Below, piece after piece: positions 1-6,835 of a stretch of DNA of 22,282 nt (position 1 is the stretch's first letter; each line of letters opens with the position of its first letter). Origin of the DNA: Chloroflexota bacterium (GTDB lineage Bacteria > Chloroflexota > Dehalococcoidia > Bin125). Where the stretch lies: assembly GCA_026707335.1 (NCBI GenBank), contig JAPOXB010000188.1:1-22282 (forward strand), written 5' to 3'. A program made the translations under genes and the position numbers. The notes beneath the pieces are model-generated. The model made no database searches, was not told where the DNA came from, and worked only from the letters and a program-made list of their open reading frames with translations.

Positions 1-1482
1 TCAGATGGTCAGGGCCGCGTCGAGGGGAGCCAACTGCTCCTCCGTGGGCTCCGCTCAACAGAACCAGGCCTCGCTCAGGCCGGGCACCCAGCGGGCCGAG
101 GCGCCCGGCGGATCCGGCGCCGGCAGACCCGCGGCGCGGGCCGCCAAGCCGCGGATGTGGGCGAAGGCGTCGGCGTGGTCGGTCGGGCCGTCGTGCTGGC
201 AGGCGACCCGCCCGACGTACTCGGCGATCTCCCCCTGCAGCGCATCGACGGCCGGGTCGGGGTTGCGCCAGGTGTGGGTGAGACCGTCGGGGTCGAAGCC
301 GGTCAGGTGGCCCTCCGCCTCCGTCTGAGCAATGAGCGGGGAGCCGGGCGGCAGCAGCAGGCGCAGCGCGTACTGCACCGGCGGCACGTTCTGGACGAGG
401 TCGTGGCGCTCGATGAAATCGAGGATGGCGGCGAAGTCGCCGAGCGAGGTCCAGGGGGTGAACGGCAGCCACGTGGGCCGCAGGTGCAGCCCGGCGTCGC
501 GGGTCAGGGCGAGGGCGCGCTCCATGTCCGCGACCGTGTGCCCCTTGTCCAGGCGGGCGAGCAGGCGGTCGTCGACCGACTCGAAGGCGCTCGTCACCCA
601 GGCGACGCCGAGGTCCGGCAGGGCGCGCGCCGCGTCGGGGTGCTCCAGCAGGTGCTCGACCTTGATCGTGACGTCGAGGCTGAGGCCGGGATGGCGCCGG
701 GCGAGGATGCCCAGCAGCGAGAGCGAGTGCGGCACGGCGTTGAAGAAATCGGGGTCGCCGAAGGTGATGTGGCGGGCGCCGAGCTCGACCTGCGCGTCGA
801 CGTCGGCCAGGACGATCTCGGGCGGCACGAGGCGCAGGCGGCCGCCGTAGGTGGGGGTGATGGGGCAATGCGTGCAGCGATGGGCGCAGCCGCGGCTGGC
901 CTCGGCGTAGCCGGCGAGGCGCTGCTCGCCCGCCGCGGCGGGGCCGCGGCCGTTGGCCGGCACGACGGTCGCACGGGCGTAGTCGCGCAGGGGGGGCAGG
1001 CCCGTACGGTCGGGCAGGGGCATCGCGCCGCGGGGGAAGGCGGGGGCGTGGCCGAGGCCGGCGATATCGACGAGCGGCGCGGGATCGTCGGGGGCGGCGA
1101 TCGATCGCCCCTCGCCGACGGCGTCCGCCAGGGCGACCAGCGGGCCCTCGTACCCGCCGCCGACAGTCGCGGCGAAGGGGCCGCCGCCGCGCAGGTGGAG
1201 GTCGAGTTCGGAGGCGTAGAGGCCGTAGAGCACGAGGGGCAGGTCGGGGCGGCGCGCCCGCAGCCGCTCGGCCAGGCGCAGGGCGAGCCGGGCGGCGGTG
1301 TGCATGGGGGCCGAGATGGCGACGAGGTCGGCGGCGTCGAAGGCGACTGGGTCGGCCGGCTGGACCGCGATGTCGAGCGTGCGGACCTCGTGGCCGGCGT
1401 CGCGCAGGGCGGCGGCGGGGGAGGCCAGCCCCATCGGCTGGTGCCCCTGTTCGTACGTCGAGACGAGGAGGACGCGGGTCAT
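1..1482 (-). CDS. B12-binding radical SAM selenoprotein (CUAEP-tail type), UGA read as Sec
   Basis: Start ATG at 1482-1480. An upstream in-frame ATG at 1530 is less likely because the protein fold begins at MTRVLLV. Residues about 2-110 resemble a cobalamin-binding Rossmann domain, with the GHQPMGLASPAAAL region. C199, C203 and C206 form the radical SAM CxxxCxxC cluster site (CAHRCTHC), followed by a TIM-barrel-like region. The reading frame meets TGA at 55-57 straight after WFC, then continues as AEPTEEQLAPLDAALTI to a second TGA at 1-3. This matches the family I recall as 'CUAEP/CCAEP-tail radical SAM (seleno)protein', whose C-terminal motif is Cys-Sec/Cys-Ala-Glu-Pro. I therefore call a 493-residue selenoprotein with Sec476. 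Substrate and reaction are unknown; a Cys-Sec pair suggests redox or thiol chemistry. If Sec is not inserted, the product ends at C475. It lies 121 bp after the NfuA-like gene on the same strand. Confidence 0.85.
24..57 (-). promoter_or_regulatory. Candidate bacterial SECIS element following the UGA codon
   Basis: On the minus strand the UGA (57-55) is followed after two bases by GGAGCC (52-47), a 15-nt loop and GGCTCC (31-26), a perfect 6-bp stem. One further G-C pair (54/24) lies outside a C-C mismatch. Bacterial SECIS hairpins lie inside the coding sequence immediately 3' of the Sec UGA and are read by SelB. Position and size fit, but the apical loop was not modelled. Confidence 0.55.
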
Positions 1483-1603
1483 GCGACGGCGTCCCATCCA
1501 GGCGAACGGCGCCGAGAACCGCGCACGCACTCAACCAACGCGCCATGGTGGGGTGGGACGGGAAATCGCTGCATCGGCGCTGCCGTCACGTCGCCGATCG
1601 CGG

Positions 1604-2218
1604 CTACTTGCTGGCGGCGCCGGCCTTCTGGGGCTGGTAGTAGGGGTTCGTGCCGGACGCGTGGTCGGTCGTGTCGACGACCTCGACGATCTCCGGCACG
1701 TGCTGCTTGACGGCCACCTCGATGCCCTGCTTGAGGGTGACGTTGGCCATGCCGCAGCCGGCGCAGCCGCCGCCCATCTCGATGTAGGCGCGGTCCTCCT
1801 CGACGCCCAGCAGCGTGACGAAGCCGCCGTGCGCGGCGATGCCCGGGTTGACGTACTCGTCGAACAGGATCTGGACGCGCTCCTCCAGCGGGTTGTCCCA
1901 CACGGGGTTCGGGTTGTCGAACTCCAGGCCGCTGACGTTGGGGCCCTTGTAGTCGTAGTGGACGGCGACGCCGTTCAGCTTGTCGGCGTGCTCGCGCTCG
2001 ACGAAGACGTGCAGACCGTCCAGGTCGACGGCGGGGTCGTCGGGCTCGGCGCCCCGCTCGACGATGGTGATGACGTGGTCGAAGCCGCGGCCGCTGCGCC
2101 CGACGATCTTGATGCGCACGCCAGCGGCGGGCTCGGGGTAGCCGTCGAGGGCGGACTTGAGGGCGGCGATCGCCTGGTCGGAAAAGGCGAGCCGGAGGTC
2201 GCCCGGGGTGTCGGCCAT
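1604..2218 (-). CDS. NfuA-like Fe-S cluster carrier (degenerate A-type domain + NifU C-terminal domain)
   Basis: 204 residues. ATG at 2218 is preceded by a good AGGAGAGG ribosome site, which decides the start over a longer upstream frame. Residues about 5-105 look like a HesB/IscA (A-type) fold but contain no cysteines, as in E. coli NfuA, where this part binds client proteins. Residues about 110-182 are the NifU C-terminal domain with C152 and C155 in GGGCAGCGMANVTLKQGIE, the CxxC that holds a shared [4Fe-4S] cluster at a dimer interface. The expected role is delivery of [4Fe-4S] clusters to apoproteins in the cytoplasm. The next gene downstream is a radical SAM enzyme, a plausible client by context only. 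TACGAT at 2269-2264 is a possible -10 about 45 bp upstream. Confidence 0.9.
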   Translation of the reverse strand: MADTPGDLRLAFSDQAIAALKSALDGYPEPAAGVRIKIVGRSGRGFDHVITIVERGAEPDDPAVDLDGLHVFVEREHADKLNGVAVHYDYKGPNVSGLEFDNPNPVWDNPLEERVQILFDEYVNPGIAAHGGFVTLLGVEEDRAYIEMGGGCAGCGMANVTLKQGIEVAVKQHVPEIVEVVDTTDHASGTNPYYQPQKAGAASK

Positions 2219-2298
2219 GCCGGCGCTCCTCTCCTGATGGGCTGCGCGATGGCTGCTGTCCGCATCGTAGCGCAGGAGCGGCGTGAAGTGGGTACCGC

Positions 2299-2859
2299 CT
2301 ACCCGCCGAAGACGGTCCGCACCGCGCAGGAAAAACCGGGCAGCACGTCCAGGCCGTTGAGGGAGCCGTCCGCAGTGAGCGTCGAGATCGCAGCGTCTCC
2401 GTGATGCACATCCACCGTGCGCGTCTCCGGGTAGACGACCCAGACGAGGCGCACGCCGTGGCTCAACCACATCCGCGCCTTGTCGTGGACCTCACGGCGG
2501 CTGTCGCTCGGGGAGTGAACCTCGACCACCAGATCGGGCACGACCTCGGCGTAGCCCGGGATCCGGGCGTCGAGCGGGATCTTTTCCGCCGAGGTGAAGG
2601 CGATGTCGGGCTCGCGCACCGTGTCGGGGTCGCGCTCCAACCGGACACCCGAGTCGGAGGCGACCAACGTTCCCAACCGGCGAGGCTTGATGAACGCGCC
2701 CAACTCAATCACCAAGTCCGTCACAATCTTGCCGTGCTCGTGTCCTGTTGACATGGTTTCGCAGAGCACCCCCCGGATCAGTTCGCCGCGCACGCCCTGG
2801 CTGTAGAGGCGCAGCAAGTCGTCGGCGGTCAGCAGCTTCGTCGGTGTGGTCGTCGTCAT
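2299..2859 (-). CDS. Uma2 family (DUF820) PD-(D/E)XK nuclease-fold protein
   Basis: 186 residues, usual size for the family. The core shows EPDIAF (D85), VPDLVVEVHSPSDS (E113), a conserved K127 and WLSHGVRLVWVVYPETR, the signature order of Uma2 proteins with a restriction-endonuclease-like fold. ATG at 2859 has GGGAG about 9 bases upstream. The biological role of the family is not established; it is very common in Chloroflexota and Cyanobacteria, often in many copies next to toxin-antitoxin genes, as here. It appears to be transcribed alone from a TAGACT -10 at 2889-2884. Catalytic acidic residues are present, so it does not look degenerate. Confidence 0.9.
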   Translation of the reverse strand: MTTTTPTKLLTADDLLRLYSQGVRGELIRGVLCETMSTGHEHGKIVTDLVIELGAFIKPRRLGTLVASDSGVRLERDPDTVREPDIAFTSAEKIPLDARIPGYAEVVPDLVVEVHSPSDSRREVHDKARMWLSHGVRLVWVVYPETRTVDVHHGDAAISTLTADGSLNGLDVLPGFSCAVRTVFGG

Positions 2860-2883
2860 GTCTGATCGCTCCCGTACGCATCC

Positions 2884-2889
2884 AGTCTA
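2884..2889 (-). promoter_or_regulatory. -10 element TAGACT for the Uma2 gene
   Basis: TAGACT on the minus strand, 24 bp before the ATG, with the same hexamer found before four other genes in the window. No -35 match is visible. Confidence 0.4.
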
Positions 2890-2941
2890 CCGCGCTCCGG
2901 GCGTGGTCACCACGGGCGCCGCGGCGCCGCGCGCCCATCGC

Positions 2942-3328
2942 TCAGATCAGCTCGACGGGCCCCGGATAGCGCCCCACGACCTCGTCGGCGGTGAGCAGCG
3001 TCATCGCCTCGATCTGGGCCTGCGCGACGAGCATCCGGTCGAACGGGTCGCCGTGGATGGGCGGCAGCAGGTCCACCGCGACGGCGTGGGCGCCGGTGAT
3101 GGGCAACTCCGCGTAGCCGTTCTCGAGCAGCGCCCGGCGCAGCAGCCGCGGGTCGGCGCGGAAGTCGTTGCGCGCCAGGCCACTCTTGACGGCGACCTCC
3201 CACAGCGAGGCGGCGCTGAAGCAGGGCTCGTTCGCCGCGTCCTCGATCCGTGCCCGCGCGGCCGGCGGCAGGCGCTCGGGCGTGGCGGCCGCCCAGAGCA
3301 GCACGTGCGTGTCGAGCAGGAGCCTCAC
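2942..3328 (-). CDS. VapC-type PIN-domain ribonuclease toxin
   Basis: 128 residues, a full-length PIN domain. The metal-binding acidic residues are in order: D6 in LLLDTHV, E44 in SLWEVAVK, D94/D97 in GDPFDRMLVAQA and D115 in LLTADE. PIN toxins of type II systems cut tRNA or rRNA when the antitoxin is lost. The ATG overlaps the end of the upstream antitoxin gene by four bases, so translation is coupled and the pair forms one operon. The lineage with DTHVLLWA and DPFDRML is the group usually paired with Phd antitoxins, which agrees with its neighbour. All catalytic positions are present, so activity is likely. Confidence 0.92.
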   Translation of the reverse strand: MRLLLDTHVLLWAAATPERLPPAARARIEDAANEPCFSAASLWEVAVKSGLARNDFRADPRLLRRALLENGYAELPITGAHAVAVDLLPPIHGDPFDRMLVAQAQIEAMTLLTADEVVGRYPGPVELI

Positions 3329-3564
3329 CCGCGGCCCCCCAAGACGGACTCGATCTCCTCGGCGCCCATGCGGTCGAAGTCCGGCGGGACGGAGAGGCCC
3401 GGCAGGAATCCGGTCCGGCGCGGGCCGGTCGCCGGCGCTTCCAGCGAGGTGACCTTGACCAGCGGCGTGCCGCTGCGCGCGATGATGAACGGCTCCCCGT
3501 CGACCGCCGCCTGCACCAGCTTCGAGAGCTGCGTCTTGGCCTCATGCATGTTGACGACGCGCAC
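3325..3564 (-). CDS. Phd/YefM family antitoxin
   Basis: 79 residues starting at GTG (3564), with a G-rich Shine-Dalgarno (CGGGGG) about 6 bases upstream. The N-terminus MRVVNMHEAKTQLSKLV is the classic Phd opening (VNMHEAK), so the GTG is preferred over the in-frame ATG five codons later. The Phd N-terminal half (about 1-50) dimerises and binds the operator; the remainder (PPDFDRMGAEEIESVLGG) is the flexible toxin-binding tail. It neutralises the VapC-type toxin encoded directly downstream and is expected to repress its own operon. Confidence 0.9.
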   Translation of the reverse strand: MRVVNMHEAKTQLSKLVQAAVDGEPFIIARSGTPLVKVTSLEAPATGPRRTGFLPGLSVPPDFDRMGAEEIESVLGGRG

Positions 3565-3585
3565 AACAGCCCCCGATCATCGTTT

Positions 3586-3610
3586 AGTCCGGTCCGATGG
3601 ACTTAGTCTA
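3586..3610 (-). promoter_or_regulatory. Promoter/operator of the toxin-antitoxin operon
   Basis: TAGACT (-10) on the minus strand at 3610-3605. Directly downstream is an inverted repeat AGTCC (3586-3590) / GGACT (3599-3603) with an 8-base spacer; GTCC-GAT-GGAC is also nested in it. The palindrome covers the expected transcription start, a good site for autorepression by the Phd antitoxin. Binding is inferred from position only. Confidence 0.4.
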
Positions 3611-3716
3611 TCAGGGATCGGGCGTTGCGTGGGGCTCCACTGCGGGCGGCTCGGCCCACGGCGACGCGTTTCGCCGCCGAGGGCGCGCCGGCCGTCTTCG
3701 GTGGGGGCAGCGTCGC

Positions 3717-4100
3717 CTAGCCAGCGGCGGCGTAGAGGATGAGGTGCGTGGGAACGAGCCGCTGCTCAACCGGATCCACGGCCAAGGCCAGGCCCTCCAG
3801 CGTGTAGGCCCCCAGCAGGGCGGGTCCGTCGTCATCGCCGAACACCACCCCGGTCACGACGCGTTCGCCATTGATCGCCACCCACGCCTGCCCGTAGTCC
3901 ATGTCGACGCGCCGCCCGTCGGCCAGCAGGAGCCTCCGCGTGCCCATCGGTTCGACGCCCAACTCGCGCAGCAGGCGAGCCGGCAGCGTCGTATAGGCGG
4001 CGCCGGTATCGACGGTTGCCTCGATCTCCCGCGTCTCCCGCTCATCCATGCTGGAGATCCGCAGCGGCCACTCGAAGGTTCCCACGGGTCGAGCCTCCAT
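3717..4100 (-). CDS. Retropepsin-like (clan AA) aspartic protease
   Basis: 127 residues from ATG 4100. An upstream in-frame ATG at 4124 is part of a TAGAAT -10-like hexamer, which favours 4100. The N-terminal strand region GTFEWPLRI is followed by EATVDTGAAYTTLP, the single active-site motif D31-T-G of retropepsin-like proteases, then a flap-like region and LLGAYTLEGLALAVDP, the second hydrophobic-hydrophobic-G motif. Such small proteins act as homodimers, each subunit giving one catalytic Asp. No signal peptide is seen, so it is probably cytoplasmic. Substrate unknown. It stands alone between the toxin-antitoxin operon and a tRNA gene. A second, distantly similar protease is at 13835-14287. 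Confidence 0.8.
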   Translation of the reverse strand: MEARPVGTFEWPLRISSMDERETREIEATVDTGAAYTTLPARLLRELGVEPMGTRRLLLADGRRVDMDYGQAWVAINGERVVTGVVFGDDDGPALLGAYTLEGLALAVDPVEQRLVPTHLILYAAAG

Positions 4101-4122
4101 CCGCGATCGTGGACCCACGGGC

Positions 4123-4128
4123 ATTCTA
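4123..4128 (-). promoter_or_regulatory. -10 element TAGAAT for the aspartic protease gene
   Basis: TAGAAT on the minus strand, 22 bp before the chosen ATG. A small palindrome (CGTGG-AC-CCACG, 4108-4119) lies between them and could be an operator. Confidence 0.35.
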
Positions 4129-4184
4129 GCCGAGTGGCGGTCGCTCAGTGCGGCGCGTGCCGATGGAGGCAGGACGGAAATGGG

Positions 4185-4259
4185 TGGAGCGGGGGACGGG
4201 ATTCGAACCCGCGGCCGCCTGCTTGGAAGGCAGGAGCTCTGCCCCTGAGCTACCCCCGC
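4185..4259 (-). tRNA. tRNA-Gly (anticodon TCC)
   Basis: 75 nt including encoded CCA (4187-4185). Acceptor stem GCGGGGG/CCCCCGC, D-arm GCTC/GAGC, anticodon stem CCTGC/GCAGG with loop CTTCCAA (anticodon TCC at 4227-4225), and T-arm with TTCGAAT loop. All four arms close with normal pairing. It reads GGA, and GGG by wobble. Confidence 0.97.
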
Positions 4260-4269
4260 GGACGGAGCA

Positions 4270-4275
4270 AGCGTA
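4270..4275 (-). promoter_or_regulatory. -10 element TACGCT for tRNA-Gly
   Basis: TACGCT on the minus strand ends 10 bp before the tRNA 5' end; the same hexamer lies before the metallophosphoesterase gene. No -35 box is visible. Confidence 0.3.
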
Positions 4276-4294
4276 GCAAGCGGGGCGGCGGTCG

Positions 4295-4807
4295 CTAGGA
4301 GGGTTCGGCGGGCGGGGCCGGGGGCTGCGAGCGAGGCGGCGCGGCGCCGGGTCCGGGACCCTTGCGGAAGGTGACCATGAACTTGTCGGGCTTGAGCATG
4401 CGCTCGGCGGCCTGCTTGGCGACCATGGCGGCGATGCCGCCGGGGATGCGCGGCGGCCCCGGGACGGTGGCGGTCGATTCGACGCGCCAGCCGTGTTCGG
4501 CGGCGGCCTGGATGCCCTGGCGCATGCTCTCGTCGTCGGGGAACCCGGCCGTGTGCACGGGGCCGTCCTCGAGCAGGTACCAGTTGGCGCGGGCCTCGTG
4601 CTGGGCGCGGCGCTCTTCGAGCGTGGCATCGACGGCGCGGCGGCCGCGGCGGGCGCCCGACTCGACGGCCGGCTTGGCCTTCTCGACGGCGTCGCGCAGG
4701 GCGGGCTCGGCCCGCTTGCGCACCTCCTCGGCCGTGACGGCGGCCTGACGCGCGCCCTCGCGGGCGACCTGCTGGGCCTGCTTGAGCCGTTCCTGCCAGC
4801 CGGGCAT
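4295..4807 (-). CDS. Hypothetical protein with N-terminal coiled coil
   Basis: 170 residues. ATG 4807 has a clear GGAGGGG site 6-7 bases upstream. Residues about 3-80 are rich in Ala, Arg, Glu and Lys with heptad-like spacing (QERLKQAQQVAREGARQAAV), predicting a long helix or coiled coil. Residues about 83-150 form a small globular part beginning NWYLLEDGPVHTAGFPDDES, with a basic segment KPDKFMVTFRKGPGPG. The C-terminus is Pro-rich and probably disordered. No signal peptide or membrane helix. I do not recognise the family. It follows the quinone-oxidoreductase-like gene by 32 bp on the same strand and is probably cotranscribed with it. Confidence 0.75.
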   Translation of the reverse strand: MPGWQERLKQAQQVAREGARQAAVTAEEVRKRAEPALRDAVEKAKPAVESGARRGRRAVDATLEERRAQHEARANWYLLEDGPVHTAGFPDDESMRQGIQAAAEHGWRVESTATVPGPPRIPGGIAAMVAKQAAERMLKPDKFMVTFRKGPGPGAAPPRSQPPAPPAEPS

Positions 4808-4839
4808 GACGAACCCCTCCGCGGCGCGCTCGCGACTGA

Positions 4840-5829
4840 TCAGCCGAGCCGCACCAGCGTACGCCCTCGCACGGCGCCGCGGAGGATGGCGGCGGCCGCG
4901 GCGGCGACGCCGTCGAGGTCGGTGCGCACGGCGATGGCGTCGAGCAGGGCGTCGGGCTTCCAGTCGCCGGCCAGGCGGCGCCAGATCTCGCTGCGGCGCG
5001 GCATGGGGCAGTAGACCGATTCGACGCCCACCAGCGATGCGCCGCGCAGGATGAAGGGCATGACGGTCGTGTTCACGCCGGCGCCGCCGGTGAGGCCGGA
5101 GACGGCGTTGACGCCGTCGCGCTTGAGCGTGCGCAGGATGTAGGCCGTGGTCGCGCCGCCGACGGGGTCGATCGCGCCGGCCCAGCGCTCGCGCTCGAGC
5201 GGACGGCGGCTCTCCTCGCTGACCTCCTCGCGGCTGAGGATCTCCGACGCGCCCAGGGCGCGCAGGTAGTCGTGCTCGTCGGCCTTGCCGGTGCTGGCGG
5301 CGACCGTGTAGCCCAGCCGGGCGAGGATGGCGACGGCCGTGCTGCCGACGCCGCCGGTCGCGCCGGTGACGAGGACGGGACCGGACTCCGGCGTGACGCC
5401 GTGCGCCTGCAGCGCCTCGACGGAGAGGCCGGCGGTGAAGCCCGCCGTGCCGAGGGCCATCGCCTCCTCGGCGCTGAGCCCGCCGGGCAGCGGCACGATC
5501 CAGTCGCCCGGGACGCGGGCGACCTCGGCGAAGCCGCCGAAGTGCGCCACGCCCAGGTCGTAGCCGGTGATCAGCACCTCCTGCCCGGCGGAGAAGCGGT
5601 CGTCGGCAGATTCGCGCACGCGGCCGGCCAAGTCGATGCCGGGCACCATCGGGTACTGCGTGACGACGCGGCCCTTGGGCAGGGTCGCGAGGCCGTCCTT
5701 GTAGTTCACGCTCGACCACTGCACGTCGATCGTGACGTCGCCCGCGGGCAGTTGGCCCTCGTCGAGCGACTGCACGCCGGCGCTGAAGTCCTCATCCTGC
5801 ATATCCACGACGAACGCGCGGAAGCTCAT
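4840..5829 (-). CDS. MDR-family oxidoreductase, YhdH/AcuI-like (acryloyl-CoA reductase type)
   Basis: 329 residues, the usual family length. ATG 5829 follows a strong AAGGAG site. The N-terminal catalytic half holds SSVNYKD (39-45) and VPGIDLAG (62-69). The nucleotide-binding half holds VTGATGGVGS (154-163) and ASTGK (178-182), where NADPH-preferring members bind the 2' phosphate. Structural-zinc cysteines are absent, as in the YhdH/YhfP/AcuI group. Known members reduce acryloyl-CoA to propionyl-CoA or related enones with NADPH. The exact substrate cannot be read from sequence, so a generic quinone or enone reductase remains possible. It likely heads a two-gene transcript with the downstream coiled-coil protein. 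Confidence 0.88.
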   Translation of the reverse strand: MSFRAFVVDMQDEDFSAGVQSLDEGQLPAGDVTIDVQWSSVNYKDGLATLPKGRVVTQYPMVPGIDLAGRVRESADDRFSAGQEVLITGYDLGVAHFGGFAEVARVPGDWIVPLPGGLSAEEAMALGTAGFTAGLSVEALQAHGVTPESGPVLVTGATGGVGSTAVAILARLGYTVAASTGKADEHDYLRALGASEILSREEVSEESRRPLERERWAGAIDPVGGATTAYILRTLKRDGVNAVSGLTGGAGVNTTVMPFILRGASLVGVESVYCPMPRRSEIWRRLAGDWKPDALLDAIAVRTDLDGVAAAAAAILRGAVRGRTLVRLG

Positions 5830-5895
5830 GGCGGTCTCCTTCGATGTGATCCTTCGGGTCGTGTTGTTATGTCGCGGTGAGTCGTTCGATGGCGG

Positions 5896-6714
5896 TCAGC
5901 GGGCCGGGACCTGCCCGCGCTCCAGGGCGTCGAACAGGATCGGCTGGACGTGGACGCCGTGCGGCCGCAGGTCGACCAGGGTGAAGCCCTTGAGCAGGCT
6001 GGGCGCGCCCGAGTAGAAGGCGGTCGTGCCGGGGGGCCCGGTCTGGCCGTGGCGGTCGAGGTGGCCCAGCGCGACGTAGTGCGCCTCCAGGTCGGAGAGG
6101 TGCTCTTCCTCGATGCGGTAGCCGAAGGAGAGCCGGCCGTCGAAGCCGACGGCGGAGCCGTGCGCCATGGCGATGCGCCAGAGCGGCGGCTCGCTGTCGC
6201 TGCGCCAGTCGGGACTGCTGCCGGCGGGCGAAAAGTCGTCGTAGCTGGTGTGCGCCTGGCCCCAGATCTGCACGCCCAGATCGTCGAGGCTGAACAGCGT
6301 GCCGTCGGCGTCGTCGAAGATGTGCACGTGCGCGGCGAAGTGGTGGCCGAAGCGTTCGTACACGGAGTCGGCCATATGGGGATCGTGGTTGCCCGGCAGG
6401 ATGACGACCGGCACTTCGGGCTCGTTGAGGATGCCGGCCGTCTCGGCGACGAGCGGCTCCTTGACCCGGTTGTTGTCGAAGAAGTCGCCGGCGATGAGGA
6501 CGACGTCGGCATCGAGGTCGACGGCGGCGCGCATGATCGTTTCGAGGAAGTGCAGCGCCTCCTCGCGGCCCGACTCGTCGCGCATGTGGCCGGTGCCGAC
6601 GTGGACGTCGGAGGTGTGGATCATCCGCACGCTGTGCGGGTGGGCGGCGGGAGGGAGGAGCGCGCCGGCGTCGAGAACCTGCGCGCCGGCATCGGCGGGG
6701 GCGGAATCTGCCAT
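5896..6714 (-). CDS. Metallophosphoesterase, SbcD/Mre11-like DNA repair exonuclease family
   Basis: 272 residues from ATG 6714; a much longer upstream frame runs across gatB and is rejected. The five calcineurin-like metal motifs are present: HTSDVHVG (D36, H38), AGDFFD (D77), LPGNHD (N109, H110), AHG (H185) and GHLDRH (H218, H222). The order and the SDVHVG opening fit the SbcD/YhaO group. The protein lacks the long C-terminal capping part of SbcD and no SbcC-like ATPase lies next to it, so it may be a stand-alone phosphodiesterase. The first 30 residues are low-complexity Ala/Pro, and a later start at M31 is possible. It is divergent from gatB with a 121-bp shared upstream region. Confidence 0.85.
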   Translation of the reverse strand: MADSAPADAGAQVLDAGALLPPAAHPHSVRMIHTSDVHVGTGHMRDESGREEALHFLETIMRAAVDLDADVVLIAGDFFDNNRVKEPLVAETAGILNEPEVPVVILPGNHDPHMADSVYERFGHHFAAHVHIFDDADGTLFSLDDLGVQIWGQAHTSYDDFSPAGSSPDWRSDSEPPLWRIAMAHGSAVGFDGRLSFGYRIEEEHLSDLEAHYVALGHLDRHGQTGPPGTTAFYSGAPSLLKGFTLVDLRPHGVHVQPILFDALERGQVPAR

Positions 6715-6760
6715 GGCAGCCAACTTCACTGGACGCGGGATCGTCCGGGAGACGGCGCCC

Positions 6761-6766
6761 AGCGTA
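6761..6766 (-). promoter_or_regulatory. -10 element TACGCT for the metallophosphoesterase gene
   Basis: TACGCT on the minus strand, 46 bp before the ATG, identical to the hexamer before tRNA-Gly. The other promoter in this divergent region faces gatB. Confidence 0.3.
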
Positions 6767-6818
6767 GCGGACGCGGTCGCTTGGCGCAGCGGCCGGGGCG
6801 TCGCACTCACGGCGCACC

Positions 6819-6832
6819 TATAAGATGAGGAG
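6819..6832 (+). promoter_or_regulatory. gatB -10 (TATAAG) and Shine-Dalgarno (GAGGAG)
   Basis: TATAAG at 6819-6824 is an AT-rich island in very GC-rich DNA, followed by GAGGAG at 6827-6832, only 3 bases before the ATG. If this is the -10, the transcript would have almost no leader and the GAGGAG would be of little use to it, so an upstream start remains possible. Confidence 0.4.
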
Positions 6833-6835
6833 ACG

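Noticed and set aside
157..1710. Plus-strand open frames opposite the radical SAM and NfuA genes
   Set aside because: Composition is a GC-rich mirror (Gly, Val, Arg repeats) with no recognisable motif; the minus-strand proteins carry clear family motifs.
4101..4124. ATG 4124 as the start of the first aspartic protease
   Set aside because: The ATG is part of TAGAAT, a likely -10, and no ribosome site precedes it.
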